DNA of 64,000 nt from Microbacterium sp. MYb66 (GCF_002979435.1 NZ_PCOV01000003.1:434001-498000); one strand, 5' to 3'. Positions 1 through 9,196 are shown, counted from the stretch's first letter. Numbers and translations: made by a program. Notes: generated from the sequence alone by a model not told the origin.

Positions 1-204
1 GTGACCTTCTGGGAAGAGGGGCGCACGTATCTCGAGGGCGAGCTCGACAAGACCTACGCCGCGTTCCAGGACGACGCCTCGTTCGGCGGAATCGCGATGC
101 ATCACTACGACGACCTGCTGATGCTGCCGTCGGCCTGGGACGATGCCCCGCCGGTGTACTACCCGGTTCCCGGCGCGGGCCCCGGGGGTCCGGCGATGCC
201 GTAG
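1..204 (+). CDS. C-terminal part of an unrecognised protein (5' end outside window)
   Basis: An open frame runs from the first base to a TAG stop. It encodes the last 67 residues of a protein, and the GTG at base 1 is probably an internal valine rather than a start. The visible part has a charged helical stretch (WEEGRTYLEGELDKTYAAF), then FGGIAMHHYDDLLML, and ends in a Pro/Gly-rich tail. The GIAMHHYDDL segment looks like the last strand of a barrel-type enzyme, but I cannot place it in a family. Function unknown. Confidence 0.6.
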   Translation: MTFWEEGRTYLEGELDKTYAAFQDDASFGGIAMHHYDDLLMLPSAWDDAPPVYYPVPGAGPGGPAMP

Positions 205-355
205 CACCCTCTGCGCTGCGGGGTAGCTCCTTTCGGGGGCTGCCCCGCTTCGGCGTCTGACTTCGGGCGGAGTTCTCCCCCTCGGGCGGATGGATTCGCC
301 GAGAATCTCCTCCCGTCGGAGAGCTCTCCGCCTGATGCTGTGAGGGCCGACGCTC

Positions 356-382
356 GGGCTCGGGCTGGGGCTGGGGTTGGGG
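356..382 (+). other. G-quadruplex-type motif between two genes
   Basis: Five G-runs (356-358, 362-364, 367-370, 373-376, 379-382) are separated by 2-3 bases, which satisfies the G3+N1-7 quadruplex pattern on the + strand. It lies in the 195-bp gap between the stop of the partial gene (204) and the stop of the convergent VOC gene (400). No other feature was recognised in that gap apart from weak inverted repeats. Confidence 0.5.
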
Positions 383-399
383 TTCCGCGCCGTGGGTGG

Positions 400-837
400 T
401 CAGCTCTTCGTGAGGTCCTGCGCGAGCATCACGAGAATGCCGCTGGGCCCGCGCAGATACGTGAGCTTGTAGACGTCCTGGTAGTTCGCGACCCCGCGCA
501 GCGGATGGCAGCCGTGCCGTGCGGCGATCGCGAGGGACTCGTCGATGTCGTCGACCGAGAAGGCGATGCGATGCATGCCGATCTCGTTCGGGAGGGTCGG
601 CTCCGTCTCGATCGCCTCCGGGTGGATGTACTCGAACAGCTCGATCTGGCCGCGCCCGTCAGGGGTCTGCAGCACGGCGATCTTGGCGTGGTTGCCGTCG
701 AGGCCGACCGCGGTCGATGCCCACTCGCCGCTGACCTCGTCGCGACCGAGCACGGTGAGGCCCAGGTCGGTGAAAAAGGAGATGGTGGCTTCCAGGTCGC
801 GGACGGCGATGCCGACGTTCTCGAGCGTGATGCGCAT
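400..837 (-). CDS. VOC (glyoxalase/bleomycin-resistance) family protein
   Basis: Encodes 145 residues from ATG at 837. Two beta-alpha-beta-beta-beta modules of the vicinal-oxygen-chelate fold are visible. The first begins ITLENVGIAVRDLEATISFF and the second begins with MHRIAFSVDDID. Candidate metal ligands are in the ENVGIAV strand, the QIELFEY strand and the MHRIAF strand. This overall arrangement resembles glyoxalase I and methylmalonyl-CoA epimerase. The substrate cannot be read from the sequence. Upstream in-frame codons are Arg/Pro-rich and not protein-like, so the ATG at 837 is preferred. It stands alone, 37 bp from the DksA-like gene, on the same strand. Confidence 0.85.
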   Translation of the reverse strand: MRITLENVGIAVRDLEATISFFTDLGLTVLGRDEVSGEWASTAVGLDGNHAKIAVLQTPDGRGQIELFEYIHPEAIETEPTLPNEIGMHRIAFSVDDIDESLAIAARHGCHPLRGVANYQDVYKLTYLRGPSGILVMLAQDLTKS

Positions 838-874
838 GCGATGGATGCTACTCGCGCGGGCCACCCTTGTCAGG

Positions 875-1225
875 CTAGTGCCCGAGGATCTCGGCGCAGG
901 CGACGCAGTGCGTGGCGAACGGCCGCGCCTCGAGCCGTGCGGCGGGGATCGGCTTCCCGCACCGCGCACACACGCCGTACGTTCCCGCATCCAGCCGGGC
1001 CAGGGCATCGTCGACGTGGCGGAGCTCGGATGCCGCGGCCTCGGCGAGACCCGTCAGACGCGACCACTCCGACGACAGCGTGACGCCCTCGGGGTCGTGC
1101 TCGTCGTCGTCGTTCGAGCTCTCGCGGTCGTGGGTCAGCTCATCGAGGGTCGCTGCGGTGGCCTGCACCCTCGCCACAGCGTGAGCGCGCAGCTCGAGCA
1201 GGCGGTCACGGGCGTCGGCGGTCAT
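875..1225 (-). CDS. TraR/DksA-type C4 zinc-finger protein
   Basis: A 116-residue protein with a coiled-coil N-terminal two-thirds (repeated acidic helices, residues about 5-80) and a C-terminal four-cysteine zinc finger, YGVCARCGKPI followed by THCVACAE. This is the DksA/TraR/YteA arrangement. Family members bind RNA polymerase through the secondary channel, and DksA modulates transcription with ppGpp. The DxxDA tip of true DksA is not obvious here (VDDALARLDAG is the nearest), so a DksA-equivalent role is not certain. Actinobacteria usually carry such short paralogs. Start ATG at 1225; no strong ribosome-binding site. Confidence 0.85.
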   Translation of the reverse strand: MTADARDRLLELRAHAVARVQATAATLDELTHDRESSNDDDEHDPEGVTLSSEWSRLTGLAEAAASELRHVDDALARLDAGTYGVCARCGKPIPAARLEARPFATHCVACAEILGH

Positions 1226-1307
1226 GCGCCCACTCTATGCACGGCCGCCGACGTCCGGGCCCGAGGTCACCGACACCCGAGGTCCCTGCCCGCGCCTGGG
1301 CCCGACG

Positions 1308-3854
1308 TCAGGCCGAGGTCCCGCGCGTGGGCACCGAGTCGGTCGTGGTCGGAACAGCCACGGCCTTCATGCCGGGGTGGTCGCGCTCGAGTGCGGCACC
1401 CTCCATGTCGACGTTCGGCAGGATGCGGTCGAGCCAGCGCGGCAGCCACCAGGCCGAGCGGCCGAGCAGGTGCATGAGTGCGGGCATCAGCAGCATCCGC
1501 ACGACGAACGCGTCGAGCAGCACGCCGAACGCGAGGCCGAACCCGATCGAGCGGATGATCGTCGACTCCGAGAAGATGAACCCGCCGAACACCGACACCA
1601 TGATGAGCGCGGCAGCGGTCACGACGGAGCGACCGGCGCGGAAGCCCTGGGCCACGGCATCCCGCGCCGAGGCTCCGTGCACGTATGCCTCGCGCATGCC
1701 GGAGGCGAGGAACAGCTGGTAGTCCATCGCGAGCCCGAACAGGATGCCGACGAGGATCACCGGCAGGAAGCTCAGGATCGGCCCGGTGCTGTGCAGTCCG
1801 ATGATCTCGGCACCCCAGCCGAACTGGAACACCGCCACGATCAGGCCGTACGTCGCGAAGAGCGAGAGCACGAAGCCACCGGTGGCGATGAGCGGCACGA
1901 GCAGCGAGCGGAACACCACGATCATGATCAGCAGCGACAACCCGACCACGACCACGAGGTAGAGCGGCAGGACTCCGGCCAACGCCTCGGAGATGTCGAT
2001 GTTGATCGCGGCCTGACCGGCGACGCCGAGCGTGATCCCGTCGCCGACGGCGGGCATCGAGCGCAGATCCTGCACGAGCTTCTCGGTGGAGGCGCTGTTC
2101 GGACCCTCCTCGGGCACGACCTGGAACGCGAGCAGGGAGTTGTCGTCGGATGCCGCGATCGGCGCGACCGCCACGACGTCGTCCTGGTCGGCGATGGCCT
2201 GGGCGATCGTGACCTGCGTGGCGAGCAGGTCGTCGTCGCTCACTGCGTCGTCGAGGGTCGCGGTGACGAGCAGCGGTCCGTTGGCGCCCTCGCCGAACTG
2301 CTCGTCGACGGTCTGGAACGCACGGTAGCTGGTCGAGTCGCTCGGTTCGCTCGAGCCGTCCGGCAGCCCGAGGCGCATCGACATCGCCGGGATCGCGATG
2401 ATCAGTAGCGCGACGACGCTCACGAGGGCGGTGACCACGGCGCGCAGGGTCGACATGCGCTTCACGGGCTTGCCCGCCGCGTGCTCCTGGCCGATCGTGC
2501 GGCGCGCGCGGCGGCCGAGCAGCCGGGTACCGACCAGCCCGAGGATGGCGGGCGCGAGGGTGATGGCGACGAGCACCGCCACCGCGACGCACACGGCGCC
2601 GACCGTCCCCATGAGGCCGAGGAACGGCACGCCGGTCACGTTGAGCGCGAGCAGCGCGACGATCACGGTGGTCCCGGCGAAGACGACGGCGGTCCCGGAG
2701 GTTCCCGTGGCGAGGCCGATGGATTCGCGCACCGGGACCCCGGCGAGCAGCTGCTTCCGGTGCCGGTTGACGATGAAGAGCGAGTAGTCGATGCCGACCG
2801 CGAGGCCGAGCATCACACCCAGCACCGGTGTCACGGAGGCCATGTTCACGACGCCCGAGAAGGCGAGGGATGCCGTGACGCCGACTCCGACGCCGACGAT
2901 GGCGGTGACGATGGGGAGGGCGGCGGCGATGAGCGAGCCGAGCATCACGATGAGGACGATCGCCGCGAACACGAGGCCGACCGCTTCGCCGACGCCGAAG
3001 ATCTCCGGCACGCCCTGCGCGATGTCCGTGCCGAAGTCGACGTCGACGCCGTCGACCGGGGCGGACTCGAAGTGGTCGATCGCGCCCTGCTTGACCTCTT
3101 CCGAGAGCTCGAGGCGCGGGTCGACGAAGGAGATGTTGACGATGGCGGTCGAGCCGTCTTCGGAGACGACGCCGATCCCGTCCGCGAGGTCGAGGAGAGT
3201 CGAGCCCAACTCCACCTGGTCGGCGTTCTCGTCGAGCTCGATCCGCTTCGATGCGAGAGTCGCCTGCTGGGCCTCGACCTCGGCCAGCTGCGCGTTGAGC
3301 GCGGCGAGCTGCGCGTCGAGGGCGGCGAGCTGCTCTGCGGGTGCGCCCGCCTGCTCGGCCTGGGCGCGGGCTGCCGTGAGCTGGGCGAGGCCCGCGTCGA
3401 GCTGTGCCCGACCGTCGTCGAGCTGCGTCTGACCGGCGTCCAGCTGCGTGCGTCCGTCGGCGATCTGGGCCTGGCCGTCTGCGAGCTGCTGGGCCTGCTC
3501 GTCCTGCTGCCGCTGCGCGTCGAACGGATCGATCACCCTGGCGACGCCGTCGAGATCCTCGGCACTCACGGCGAGGTCGGAGATGGCCTGCTTCTGCTCG
3601 TCGGTGAAGGCGGAGCCGTCTTCGGTCCGGTAGACGACCGTTCCGGTGCCGCCCGCGGTGTCGGGGAGCTTGTCCGCCAGCTCGTCGATCACCTCGCCCG
3701 AGGCTGTCCCCGGGATGTCGAAGCTGTTGCTCAGCGTTCCGCCGAGGGCGAGGAAGGCGCCGACGCCGATGCCGAGGATCAGGACCCACGAGACGATCAC
3801 CGTCCACGCCTTGCGTGCGGCGAACGAACCCAGACGGTACAGCAGTGATGCCAC
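1308..3854 (-). CDS. MMPL/RND-family membrane exporter
   Basis: An 848-residue inner-membrane protein of the MMPL branch of RND transporters, which use the proton gradient to export lipids or hydrophobic compounds. A TM helix at residues 15-38 precedes a large extracytoplasmic loop. A six-helix bundle follows, with the usual GxDYSLF segment (AVGIDYSLFIVNRHR), then a second loop and a second bundle containing GLAMDYQLFLASGMREA. The first loop carries strict seven-residue repeats (QLADGQA, QIADGRT, QLDAGQT and so on, about residues 123-164) predicting a long coiled coil. The GTG start has AAGGAG six bases upstream. A TetR gene is divergent 69 bp away and probably controls it. Confidence 0.93.
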   Translation of the reverse strand: MASLLYRLGSFAARKAWTVIVSWVLILGIGVGAFLALGGTLSNSFDIPGTASGEVIDELADKLPDTAGGTGTVVYRTEDGSAFTDEQKQAISDLAVSAEDLDGVARVIDPFDAQRQQDEQAQQLADGQAQIADGRTQLDAGQTQLDDGRAQLDAGLAQLTAARAQAEQAGAPAEQLAALDAQLAALNAQLAEVEAQQATLASKRIELDENADQVELGSTLLDLADGIGVVSEDGSTAIVNISFVDPRLELSEEVKQGAIDHFESAPVDGVDVDFGTDIAQGVPEIFGVGEAVGLVFAAIVLIVMLGSLIAAALPIVTAIVGVGVGVTASLAFSGVVNMASVTPVLGVMLGLAVGIDYSLFIVNRHRKQLLAGVPVRESIGLATGTSGTAVVFAGTTVIVALLALNVTGVPFLGLMGTVGAVCVAVAVLVAITLAPAILGLVGTRLLGRRARRTIGQEHAAGKPVKRMSTLRAVVTALVSVVALLIIAIPAMSMRLGLPDGSSEPSDSTSYRAFQTVDEQFGEGANGPLLVTATLDDAVSDDDLLATQVTIAQAIADQDDVVAVAPIAASDDNSLLAFQVVPEEGPNSASTEKLVQDLRSMPAVGDGITLGVAGQAAINIDISEALAGVLPLYLVVVVGLSLLIMIVVFRSLLVPLIATGGFVLSLFATYGLIVAVFQFGWGAEIIGLHSTGPILSFLPVILVGILFGLAMDYQLFLASGMREAYVHGASARDAVAQGFRAGRSVVTAAALIMVSVFGGFIFSESTIIRSIGFGLAFGVLLDAFVVRMLLMPALMHLLGRSAWWLPRWLDRILPNVDMEGAALERDHPGMKAVAVPTTTDSVPTRGTSA

Positions 3855-3923
3855 AGTGGTCTCCTTCAGACTCGAAGATCATACGGCACGTCTCGTCTAG
3901 GGATCTGTGGCTATCCTGAGTGC

Positions 3924-4496
3924 ATGGTCAACGAGCATCGGAGCGGGCCCGTGCGCAGCACCGCGGCCCGTGAGGCGATCCTCGATGCGACGTCGAGACT
4001 CTTCCACGCGCAGGGGTACGACCGGCTCACGATCGAGGGCATCGCCAAGGAAGCCGGGGTCGGCAAGCAGACCATCTACCGCTGGTGGCCGTCGCGCGGA
4101 GCGCTGATCGCCGACTGTCTCGTGGATGGGCGCCTCATCCCGGTGGACTTCGACGTGCCGGACACCGGCGACCTGACCGCCGACGTCGAGACCTGGCTGC
4201 AGTCGGTCTTCGCCATCCTCGCCACGACACAGGGTGCGGCGCTGCTGCAGTCACTCGTGGCGGCCGCCGCGGAAGACGCCGGAGTCGGCGCCCACCTCGG
4301 CGCGAGCCTCGGTGTCGAGCAGCACCTCTCGGAGCGGCTGCGCGGCGGCATCCGCGACGGTCAGCTGCCGGAGGATGCTCCGATCGCACAGATCGGCAGG
4401 GCCATCCTGGGCGCGATCATCGTGGAGTCGCTCGGGCGCGAGACACGTGACTCCGAGGGGATCATCGCGCTCGTCCGGTACCTCTTCAGCCGCTGA
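3924..4496 (+). CDS. TetR/AcrR-family transcriptional regulator
   Basis: 190 residues. The N-terminal helix-turn-helix is typical of TetR: AILDATSRLFHAQGYDRLTIEGIAKEAG then VGKQTIYRWWPSRGALI (about residues 17-60). The ligand domain is of the TetR_C type with a leucine-rich helical core. It is transcribed away from the MMPL exporter across a 69-bp shared promoter region, the classic layout for a local repressor of an efflux gene. The inducer is unknown. The same HTH style (KQTIYRWWPSK) recurs in the TetR gene at 26136. Confidence 0.92.
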   Translation: MVNEHRSGPVRSTAAREAILDATSRLFHAQGYDRLTIEGIAKEAGVGKQTIYRWWPSRGALIADCLVDGRLIPVDFDVPDTGDLTADVETWLQSVFAILATTQGAALLQSLVAAAAEDAGVGAHLGASLGVEQHLSERLRGGIRDGQLPEDAPIAQIGRAILGAIIVESLGRETRDSEGIIALVRYLFSR

Positions 4497-4505
4497 GTCG
4501 CGGCG

Positions 4506-4829
4506 TCATTCGAGCCACTCGGTGACGAAGCGGTCGTTCGCGTGGATGTGCGTCGCCTCGTACGTGCCACCGTCGAGTACCTCGAAACGGTGCGCGATGA
4601 GAGCGGGTACGACGAGGATCTGCCCTCCGACGCCGACCACCTGATCGTCACCCACCGTGAACAGCGCGCGGCCGTGATGGATGACGAACGTCTCGGCGTA
4701 CGGATGCCGGTGCAGCCGCGGTCCTCGTCCTGGACTCGTGATGAACTCGCGCATCACGCTCACGGGCGAGCCGAGGAGATATCCCTCGATGTCCTCATCG
4801 CGGGCGACGTCGACGGGCTGGATGGTCAT
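4506..4829 (-). CDS. Small cupin-domain protein
   Basis: 107 residues forming a single cupin barrel. The first metal motif is visible as LHRHPYAETFVIHHG and the second region as VVPALIAHRFEV. The His/Glu set (HxH, E, H) fits a mononuclear metal site. Small stand-alone cupins can be isomerases, dioxygenases or ligand-binding proteins, and nothing here decides between them. GGAGGG four bases before ATG 4829 supports the start. It converges with the TetR gene, whose stop lies 9 bp away. Confidence 0.85.
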   Translation of the reverse strand: MTIQPVDVARDEDIEGYLLGSPVSVMREFITSPGRGPRLHRHPYAETFVIHHGRALFTVGDDQVVGVGGQILVVPALIAHRFEVLDGGTYEATHIHANDRFVTEWLE

Positions 4830-4886
4830 GGTGCCCTCCGTTCCCGCCCGAGGGTACGCCTCGGGGCGGGCGCGGTCGAGTGGCGA

Positions 4887-5042
4887 TCAGACGGGGAGGA
4901 GTGCGAAGAGAGTCGCGCCGCCGCCGCCGAGGATCAGCGCGATGATGACGGTCCAGGCGACGATGCGCATGCGGCGGTTGCGCTTCTCGCCGAGATCGCC
5001 GTAGTCCTCGTCGTTCGGGTTCTGGCGGTTGACATCGCTCAT
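4887..5042 (-). CDS. 51-residue single-pass membrane protein coupled to purL
   Basis: Encodes a hydrophilic, charged N-terminus ([20 protein letters not shown]), a basic stretch (RNRR), then one hydrophobic helix to the C-terminus. Its ATG overlaps the purL stop as ATGA (5039-5042), so it should be translated by coupling to purL. Topology is probably N-in with a very short external tail. No family recognised. The strict overlap with an essential purine gene argues that it is a real protein and not a chance ORF. Confidence 0.75.
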   Translation of the reverse strand: MSDVNRQNPNDEDYGDLGEKRNRRMRIVAWTVIIALILGGGGATLFALLPV

Positions 5043-7372
5043 GCGCTGACCTGCTCGGTGACGGTCGGACCGAAGAACGAGGGGAGCGTGGCCTGCGAGC
5101 GCTCGCGCAGTTCCGCGACCGACACGGTGAACACGTCCTGCACCTCGAGCTTCGCGCCCTCGGTGTCGGTCACGCCGATGCGGGCCACCGGGTAGTTGCG
5201 GCCCTCGCAGAGTCCGCGGAACTTCACGTCGTCTTCGCGGGGAACGGTCACGAGGACGCGACCGGTCGACTCCGAGAACAGGGCGGATGCGGCATCCACT
5301 CCGTCGCGCTCGATGATCTCGTTCAGCCAGACGCGCGCGCCGACGCCGAAGCGCATGACGCCCTCGGCGAGAGCCTGCCCGAGACCGCCTTCGGAGAGGT
5401 CGTGCGCCGAGGAGATCAACCACTCGTCGCGGGCCGCGGCGAGGAGGCCGGCGAGGCGCTTCTCACCCGCGAGGTCGACCTTCGGGGGGAGTCCGCCGAG
5501 GTGGTCGTGCACCACGTCGGCCCACGCCGAGCCCGAGAGCTCGGTCGAGGTGGTGCCGAGCAGGTAGATGTTCTGGCCCTCGTCCTGCCATCCGGAGGGG
5601 ATGCGCCGCGAGACGTCGTCGATGATGCCGAGCACGCCGACGAGCGGGGTCGGGTGGATCGGCACGTCGCCGGTCTGGTTGTAGAACGAGACGTTGCCGC
5701 CGGTGACCGGGGTGCCCAGCTCGTAGCATCCGTCCGCCAGGCCGTCGACCGTCTGACCGAACTGCCACATGACCTCGGGGTTCTCGGGAGAGCCGAAGTT
5801 GAGGCAGTCGGTGATGGCCGTGGGCACTGCGCCGGTGACGGCGACGTTGCGGTACGCCTCGGCGAGGGCCAGCTGCGCGCCCGCGTAGGGGTCGAGCTGG
5901 CAGTAGCGGCCGTTGGCGTCGGTCGAGACCGCGAAGCCGAGACCCGACTCCTCGTCGACGCGGATCATGCCGGCGTCGTCGGGGAAGCTCAGGGCCGTGT
6001 TGCCGAGCACGAAGTAGTCGTACTGGTTCGTGATCCAGCGGGTGTCGGCGAGGTTCGGCGAGGCGACGAGGGCGAGGAACTGCTCGCGCAGCGTCTCGGG
6101 GTCGGTCGCGCGGGGCAGGTTCTCGGCGGCATCCGCCTGGAGGGCGTCGATCCACGTCGGGTAGGCGACCGGGCGGTCGTAGACGGGGCCGTCGACGGCC
6201 ACGGTCGAGGGGTCGACGTCGACGATGCGCTCGCCCTGCCAGTCGATGATGAGACGACCGTCGCCGGTGACCTCGCCGAGCACGGAGGTCTCGACCTCCC
6301 ACTTGTTCACGACCTCGAGGAAGGCGTCGAGCTTCTCGGGCGCGACGATCGCCATCATGCGCTCCTGCGACTCCGACATGAGGATCTCCTCGGCCGTGAG
6401 CGTGGGGTCGCGCAGCAGCACGTTGTCGAGCGACACCTTCATGCCGCTGTTGCCGTTGGCCGCGAGCTCGCTGGTCGCGCAGGAGATGCCGGCGGCACCC
6501 AGATCCTGGATCGCCTCGACGAGCTCGCCGCGGTACAGCTCGAGGCAGCACTCGATGAGCACCTTCTCGGCGAACGGGTCGCCGACCTGCACGGCGGGAC
6601 GCTTGGTCGGGCCTGCCTCGTCGAACGAGTCGGAGGCCAGGATGCTCGCGCCGCCGATGCCGTCGCCGCCTGTGCGGGCGCCGAAGAGGACGACCTTGTT
6701 GCCGACGCCGGTCGCGTTCGCGAGCTTGAGGTCTTCGTGGCGCAGCACGCCCACCGCGAGTGCGTTCACGAGCGGGTTGGCCTGGTAGACGGCGTCGAAG
6801 ACCGTCTCGCCGCCGATGTTCGGCAGGCCGAGGCAGTTGCCGTAGAAGCTGATGCCGCTGGTCACGCCGTGCACGACGCGAGCGGTGTCGGGGTGGTCGA
6901 TCGCGCCGAAGCGCAGGGCGTCCATGACCGCCACCGGGCGTGCGCCCATCGAGATGATGTCGCGGACGATGCCGCCGACGCCGGTGGCCGCCCCCTGGAA
7001 CGGCTCGATGAACGACGGGTGGTTGTGCGACTCGGCCTTGAAGGTGACGGCCCAGCCTTCGCCGACGTCGACGACGCCCGCGTTCTGGCCCATGCCCACC
7101 ATGAGGCGTTCCTTCATCTCGTCGGAGACCTTCTGGCCGAAACGGCGCAGGTAGTTCTTCGAAGACTTGTAGGAGCAGTGCTCCGACCACATGACCGAGT
7201 ACATCGCCAGTTCGCCGGAGGTGGGGCGGCGGCCGAGGATCTCCTTGATGCGCTCGTACTCGTCGGCCTTGAGTCCGAGGGCGCCGTAGGGCTGCTCCTT
7301 CTCGGGCGTCGCGATCGCGTTCTCGACGGAGTCGGGGACGTGCTGGTGGGAAGGTGCAGGGGCGGTGGTCAC
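5039..7372 (-). CDS. purL: Phosphoribosylformylglycinamidine synthase subunit PurL
   Basis: About 777 residues, the size of small PurL, which works with separate PurS and PurQ subunits. It converts FGAR, ATP and glutamine to FGAM in purine synthesis in the cytoplasm. Typical segments are [12 protein letters not shown] near the N-terminus, the substrate/ATP loop [26 protein letters not shown] and [11 protein letters not shown]. Two GTG codons are possible starts (7378 and 7372). GGAG sits five bases before the one at 7372 and overlaps the outer one, so 7372 is chosen. purS and purQ are not in the window. The downstream 51-residue membrane protein overlaps its stop. Confidence 0.97.
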   Translation of the reverse strand: MTTAPAPSHQHVPDSVENAIATPEKEQPYGALGLKADEYERIKEILGRRPTSGELAMYSVMWSEHCSYKSSKNYLRRFGQKVSDEMKERLMVGMGQNAGVVDVGEGWAVTFKAESHNHPSFIEPFQGAATGVGGIVRDIISMGARPVAVMDALRFGAIDHPDTARVVHGVTSGISFYGNCLGLPNIGGETVFDAVYQANPLVNALAVGVLRHEDLKLANATGVGNKVVLFGARTGGDGIGGASILASDSFDEAGPTKRPAVQVGDPFAEKVLIECCLELYRGELVEAIQDLGAAGISCATSELAANGNSGMKVSLDNVLLRDPTLTAEEILMSESQERMMAIVAPEKLDAFLEVVNKWEVETSVLGEVTGDGRLIIDWQGERIVDVDPSTVAVDGPVYDRPVAYPTWIDALQADAAENLPRATDPETLREQFLALVASPNLADTRWITNQYDYFVLGNTALSFPDDAGMIRVDEESGLGFAVSTDANGRYCQLDPYAGAQLALAEAYRNVAVTGAVPTAITDCLNFGSPENPEVMWQFGQTVDGLADGCYELGTPVTGGNVSFYNQTGDVPIHPTPLVGVLGIIDDVSRRIPSGWQDEGQNIYLLGTTSTELSGSAWADVVHDHLGGLPPKVDLAGEKRLAGLLAAARDEWLISSAHDLSEGGLGQALAEGVMRFGVGARVWLNEIIERDGVDAASALFSESTGRVLVTVPREDDVKFRGLCEGRNYPVARIGVTDTEGAKLEVQDVFTVSVAELRERSQATLPSFFGPTVTEQVSA

Positions 7373-7452
7373 GCGCACTCCAAAGGAAGGGGCCGGCGGG
7401 GCATGCTCAGTCTACCGGCGTGGGTGGGGCGGCTCTCTCGCGGGGTGCGAAG

Positions 7453-7776
7453 TCAGAGTCGGTCGATGAGGACGGCGGCGATGTCTCTCCGCGTGTGGAG
7501 CACGCGGTGCACCCGCACGGCATCCGGGTCGTCGGTGTAGATGACGAGGTACGGGTGGTTCCGAAGAGGGAAGGCGCGGATGTCGGGAATCTCGGTCACC
7601 AGTTCGAAGCGCGCCGACCCGAGCGAGGGATGCGAAGCGATCCGGCTCATCGCATGCTGGAGGTCATCGATGAACGCGATCGCGACCCGTTGCCCTGCTT
7701 CCCCGAGATAGTGAGTGACCGCGCCGTCGACGTCCTCATCGGCCCGCCTTGTCGTGACGAGGCGTCCCGGAGTCAC
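7453..7776 (-). CDS. parE: RelE/ParE-type toxin
   Basis: 107 residues from GTG 7776. The central region is typical of ParE/RelE folds: YLGEAGQRVAIAFIDDLQHAMSRI for the helical hairpin, then HPSLGSARF, FPLRNHPYLVIYTDDPDAVRVHRVLHTRRDI for the beta sheet and C-terminal arm. ParE members poison DNA gyrase and RelE members cleave mRNA; this one looks more ParE-like. Its GTG overlaps the antitoxin stop as GTGA (7773-7776), the usual translational coupling with antitoxin first. Target not proven by sequence alone. Confidence 0.88.
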   Translation of the reverse strand: MTPGRLVTTRRADEDVDGAVTHYLGEAGQRVAIAFIDDLQHAMSRIASHPSLGSARFELVTEIPDIRAFPLRNHPYLVIYTDDPDAVRVHRVLHTRRDIAAVLIDRL

Positions 7777-8015
7777 GCGTCGGCGGCGTCTGCGTGGACG
7801 CGGTCTCGGAGGCGATCGAAGTACGCCTGGCCGACTTCGGAACCTGGCCCCGACGTCATCCCGTCGACGACCAGGGATCGCAGCTGCTCGCGGGCCTGCT
7901 CGTGGCGGATCAGCTCGCGCATGAACTCGCTGCTGTTGCTGTAGCCCCGCTCGGCCACCTGCGTTTCGACGAAGTCCTTCAGTGCGTCCGGAAGAGAGAT
8001 GTTCATCGTGGCCAT
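7773..8015 (-). CDS. parD: ParD-type antitoxin (ribbon-helix-helix)
   Basis: 80 residues. The N-terminal strand and helices (MNISLPDALKDFVETQVAER then GYSNSSEFMRELIRHEQ) are the ParD/CopG ribbon-helix-helix DNA-binding fold; the acidic/polar C-terminal tail should wrap the toxin. GGAGG at 8017-8021 is only one base from ATG 8015 but ten bases from the in-frame ATG at 8006, so the protein may start three residues later (MNISLPDALK). It is the first gene of a two-gene operon with the toxin and probably autoregulates the promoter in the 8016-8138 gap. Confidence 0.88.
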   Translation of the reverse strand: MATMNISLPDALKDFVETQVAERGYSNSSEFMRELIRHEQAREQLRSLVVDGMTSGPGSEVGQAYFDRLRDRVHADAADA

Positions 8016-8138
8016 ACCTCCACGCTAGTGCCGATGGCAAAGTTTGTCATCGCACCAGTGAACGTCATCGCCTGCAATGATTCCGTCCCGTGGCGGCGCA
8101 GCTGCAGAGAATGGGAGATGTTCGCAAAAACTCCTGGA

Positions 8139-9092
8139 TCAGGAGGAAGAGTCCGCCACCGCCGCAAACCGCGCCGCGAGAACCCCCGCGGCCTCGCGCA
8201 GCGGCGCCGGACCGACCACCGTGAACGGCGCATCGAACCGGGCGACCGCGGCGAGCACCCCGACCCACGACCAGGAGCCGACCGTGATGCGGCATGAGCC
8301 GTCGGCGAGCTCCTCCAGCTCGCCATCGTCGACCCAGGGTGCGACCTCACGGGCCGGCAGGGCGATCACGACCTCGCCCACGCACGGCCAGCGGTCTTCG
8401 GTCGCGGAACCCTTCGCCTGCGCCGCGAGAGAGGTCTCGGCATCCGCCGCCGGGAGCGGGCGCGGGGTGAACGACGGTCCGGTGGGGATGCGGGGGTGCA
8501 TACGGTCGAGCCGGAACGTGCGCCAGTCCGCGGCCTCCAGGTCCCACGCGAGCAGGTACCAGCGGCCTTCGCGGGCGACCACCGCGTGCGGCTCGGTGCG
8601 TCGGGCCGGGCGATCGCGGTCGGCGCCGTAGTCGAAGCGCAGCACCTGTCGATCGCGGACCGCCGCGCTCGCCGCCTCGAGCACCGCCGGATCGACCCTG
8701 GTCGCGTTCTCGGCGCCCGTGAAGCGGATGCCGTCGACGCGGTGCCGCAGCCGCGAGGGCATGACCTGGCGCACGGTGGCCAGGGCTCGCGCGGCGCCCT
8801 CCTCGATGTCGATCCCGCTCGAGGGGACGGTCTGCAGCGCCACCGCGATCGCGACGGCCTGGTCGTCGTCGAACAGCAGCGGCGGCAGCTCGGATCCCGC
8901 GGCGAGGCGATAGCCGCCGTCCGGACCCTTGATCGCGCCGATGCGGTAGCCGAGCTCGCGCAGCCGGTCGACGTCGCGGCGCACTGTGCGAGGGCTGACC
9001 TCCAGGCGCTCGGCGAGCACGCGGCCCGGCCAGTCGCGCGGCGTCTGCAGCAGCGACAGCAGTGCGAGCATCCGCGAAGAGCTTCCGGTCAT
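8139..9092 (-). CDS. HTH-WYL-domain transcriptional regulator (YafY/PafBC type)
   Basis: 317 residues. The N-terminal HTH (MLALLSLLQTPRDW, then LEVSPRTVRRDVDRLRELG) is followed by the wing GAIKGPDGGYRL. The middle holds the WYL domain (VLRFDYGAD, EGRWYLLAWDLEAADWRTFRLDRM) and a C-terminal extension. WYL regulators sense ligands or nucleic acids and often control stress or metabolic genes. It is divergent from the PhnB-like gene at 9197 (104-bp gap), suggesting it regulates that gene; this is an inference from layout. Confidence 0.9.
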   Translation of the reverse strand: MTGSSSRMLALLSLLQTPRDWPGRVLAERLEVSPRTVRRDVDRLRELGYRIGAIKGPDGGYRLAAGSELPPLLFDDDQAVAIAVALQTVPSSGIDIEEGAARALATVRQVMPSRLRHRVDGIRFTGAENATRVDPAVLEAASAAVRDRQVLRFDYGADRDRPARRTEPHAVVAREGRWYLLAWDLEAADWRTFRLDRMHPRIPTGPSFTPRPLPAADAETSLAAQAKGSATEDRWPCVGEVVIALPAREVAPWVDDGELEELADGSCRITVGSWSWVGVLAAVARFDAPFTVVGPAPLREAAGVLAARFAAVADSSS

Positions 9093-9196
9093 GGGATTCA
9101 GTCTGCGTCAAGGAGAGGACAGAAACTGACCTCTACCCCTGTGATCGTTGCTTTCGGGCGGTCCGAACGGCGGAACGCACGAGAAGGAGACACCTC

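Noticed and set aside
1267..3882. Very long Arg/Pro-rich frames overlapping the MMPL gene on both strands
   Set aside because: They are frame shadows of the real gene in GC-rich DNA: Arg/Gly/Pro-dominated, with no fold signal, and the MMPL frame explains the region.
5402..7540. A 712-codon + frame antisense to purL
   Set aside because: Typical antisense open frame in high-GC coding DNA; composition is Val/Asp/Arg-biased with no motif, and purL covers it.
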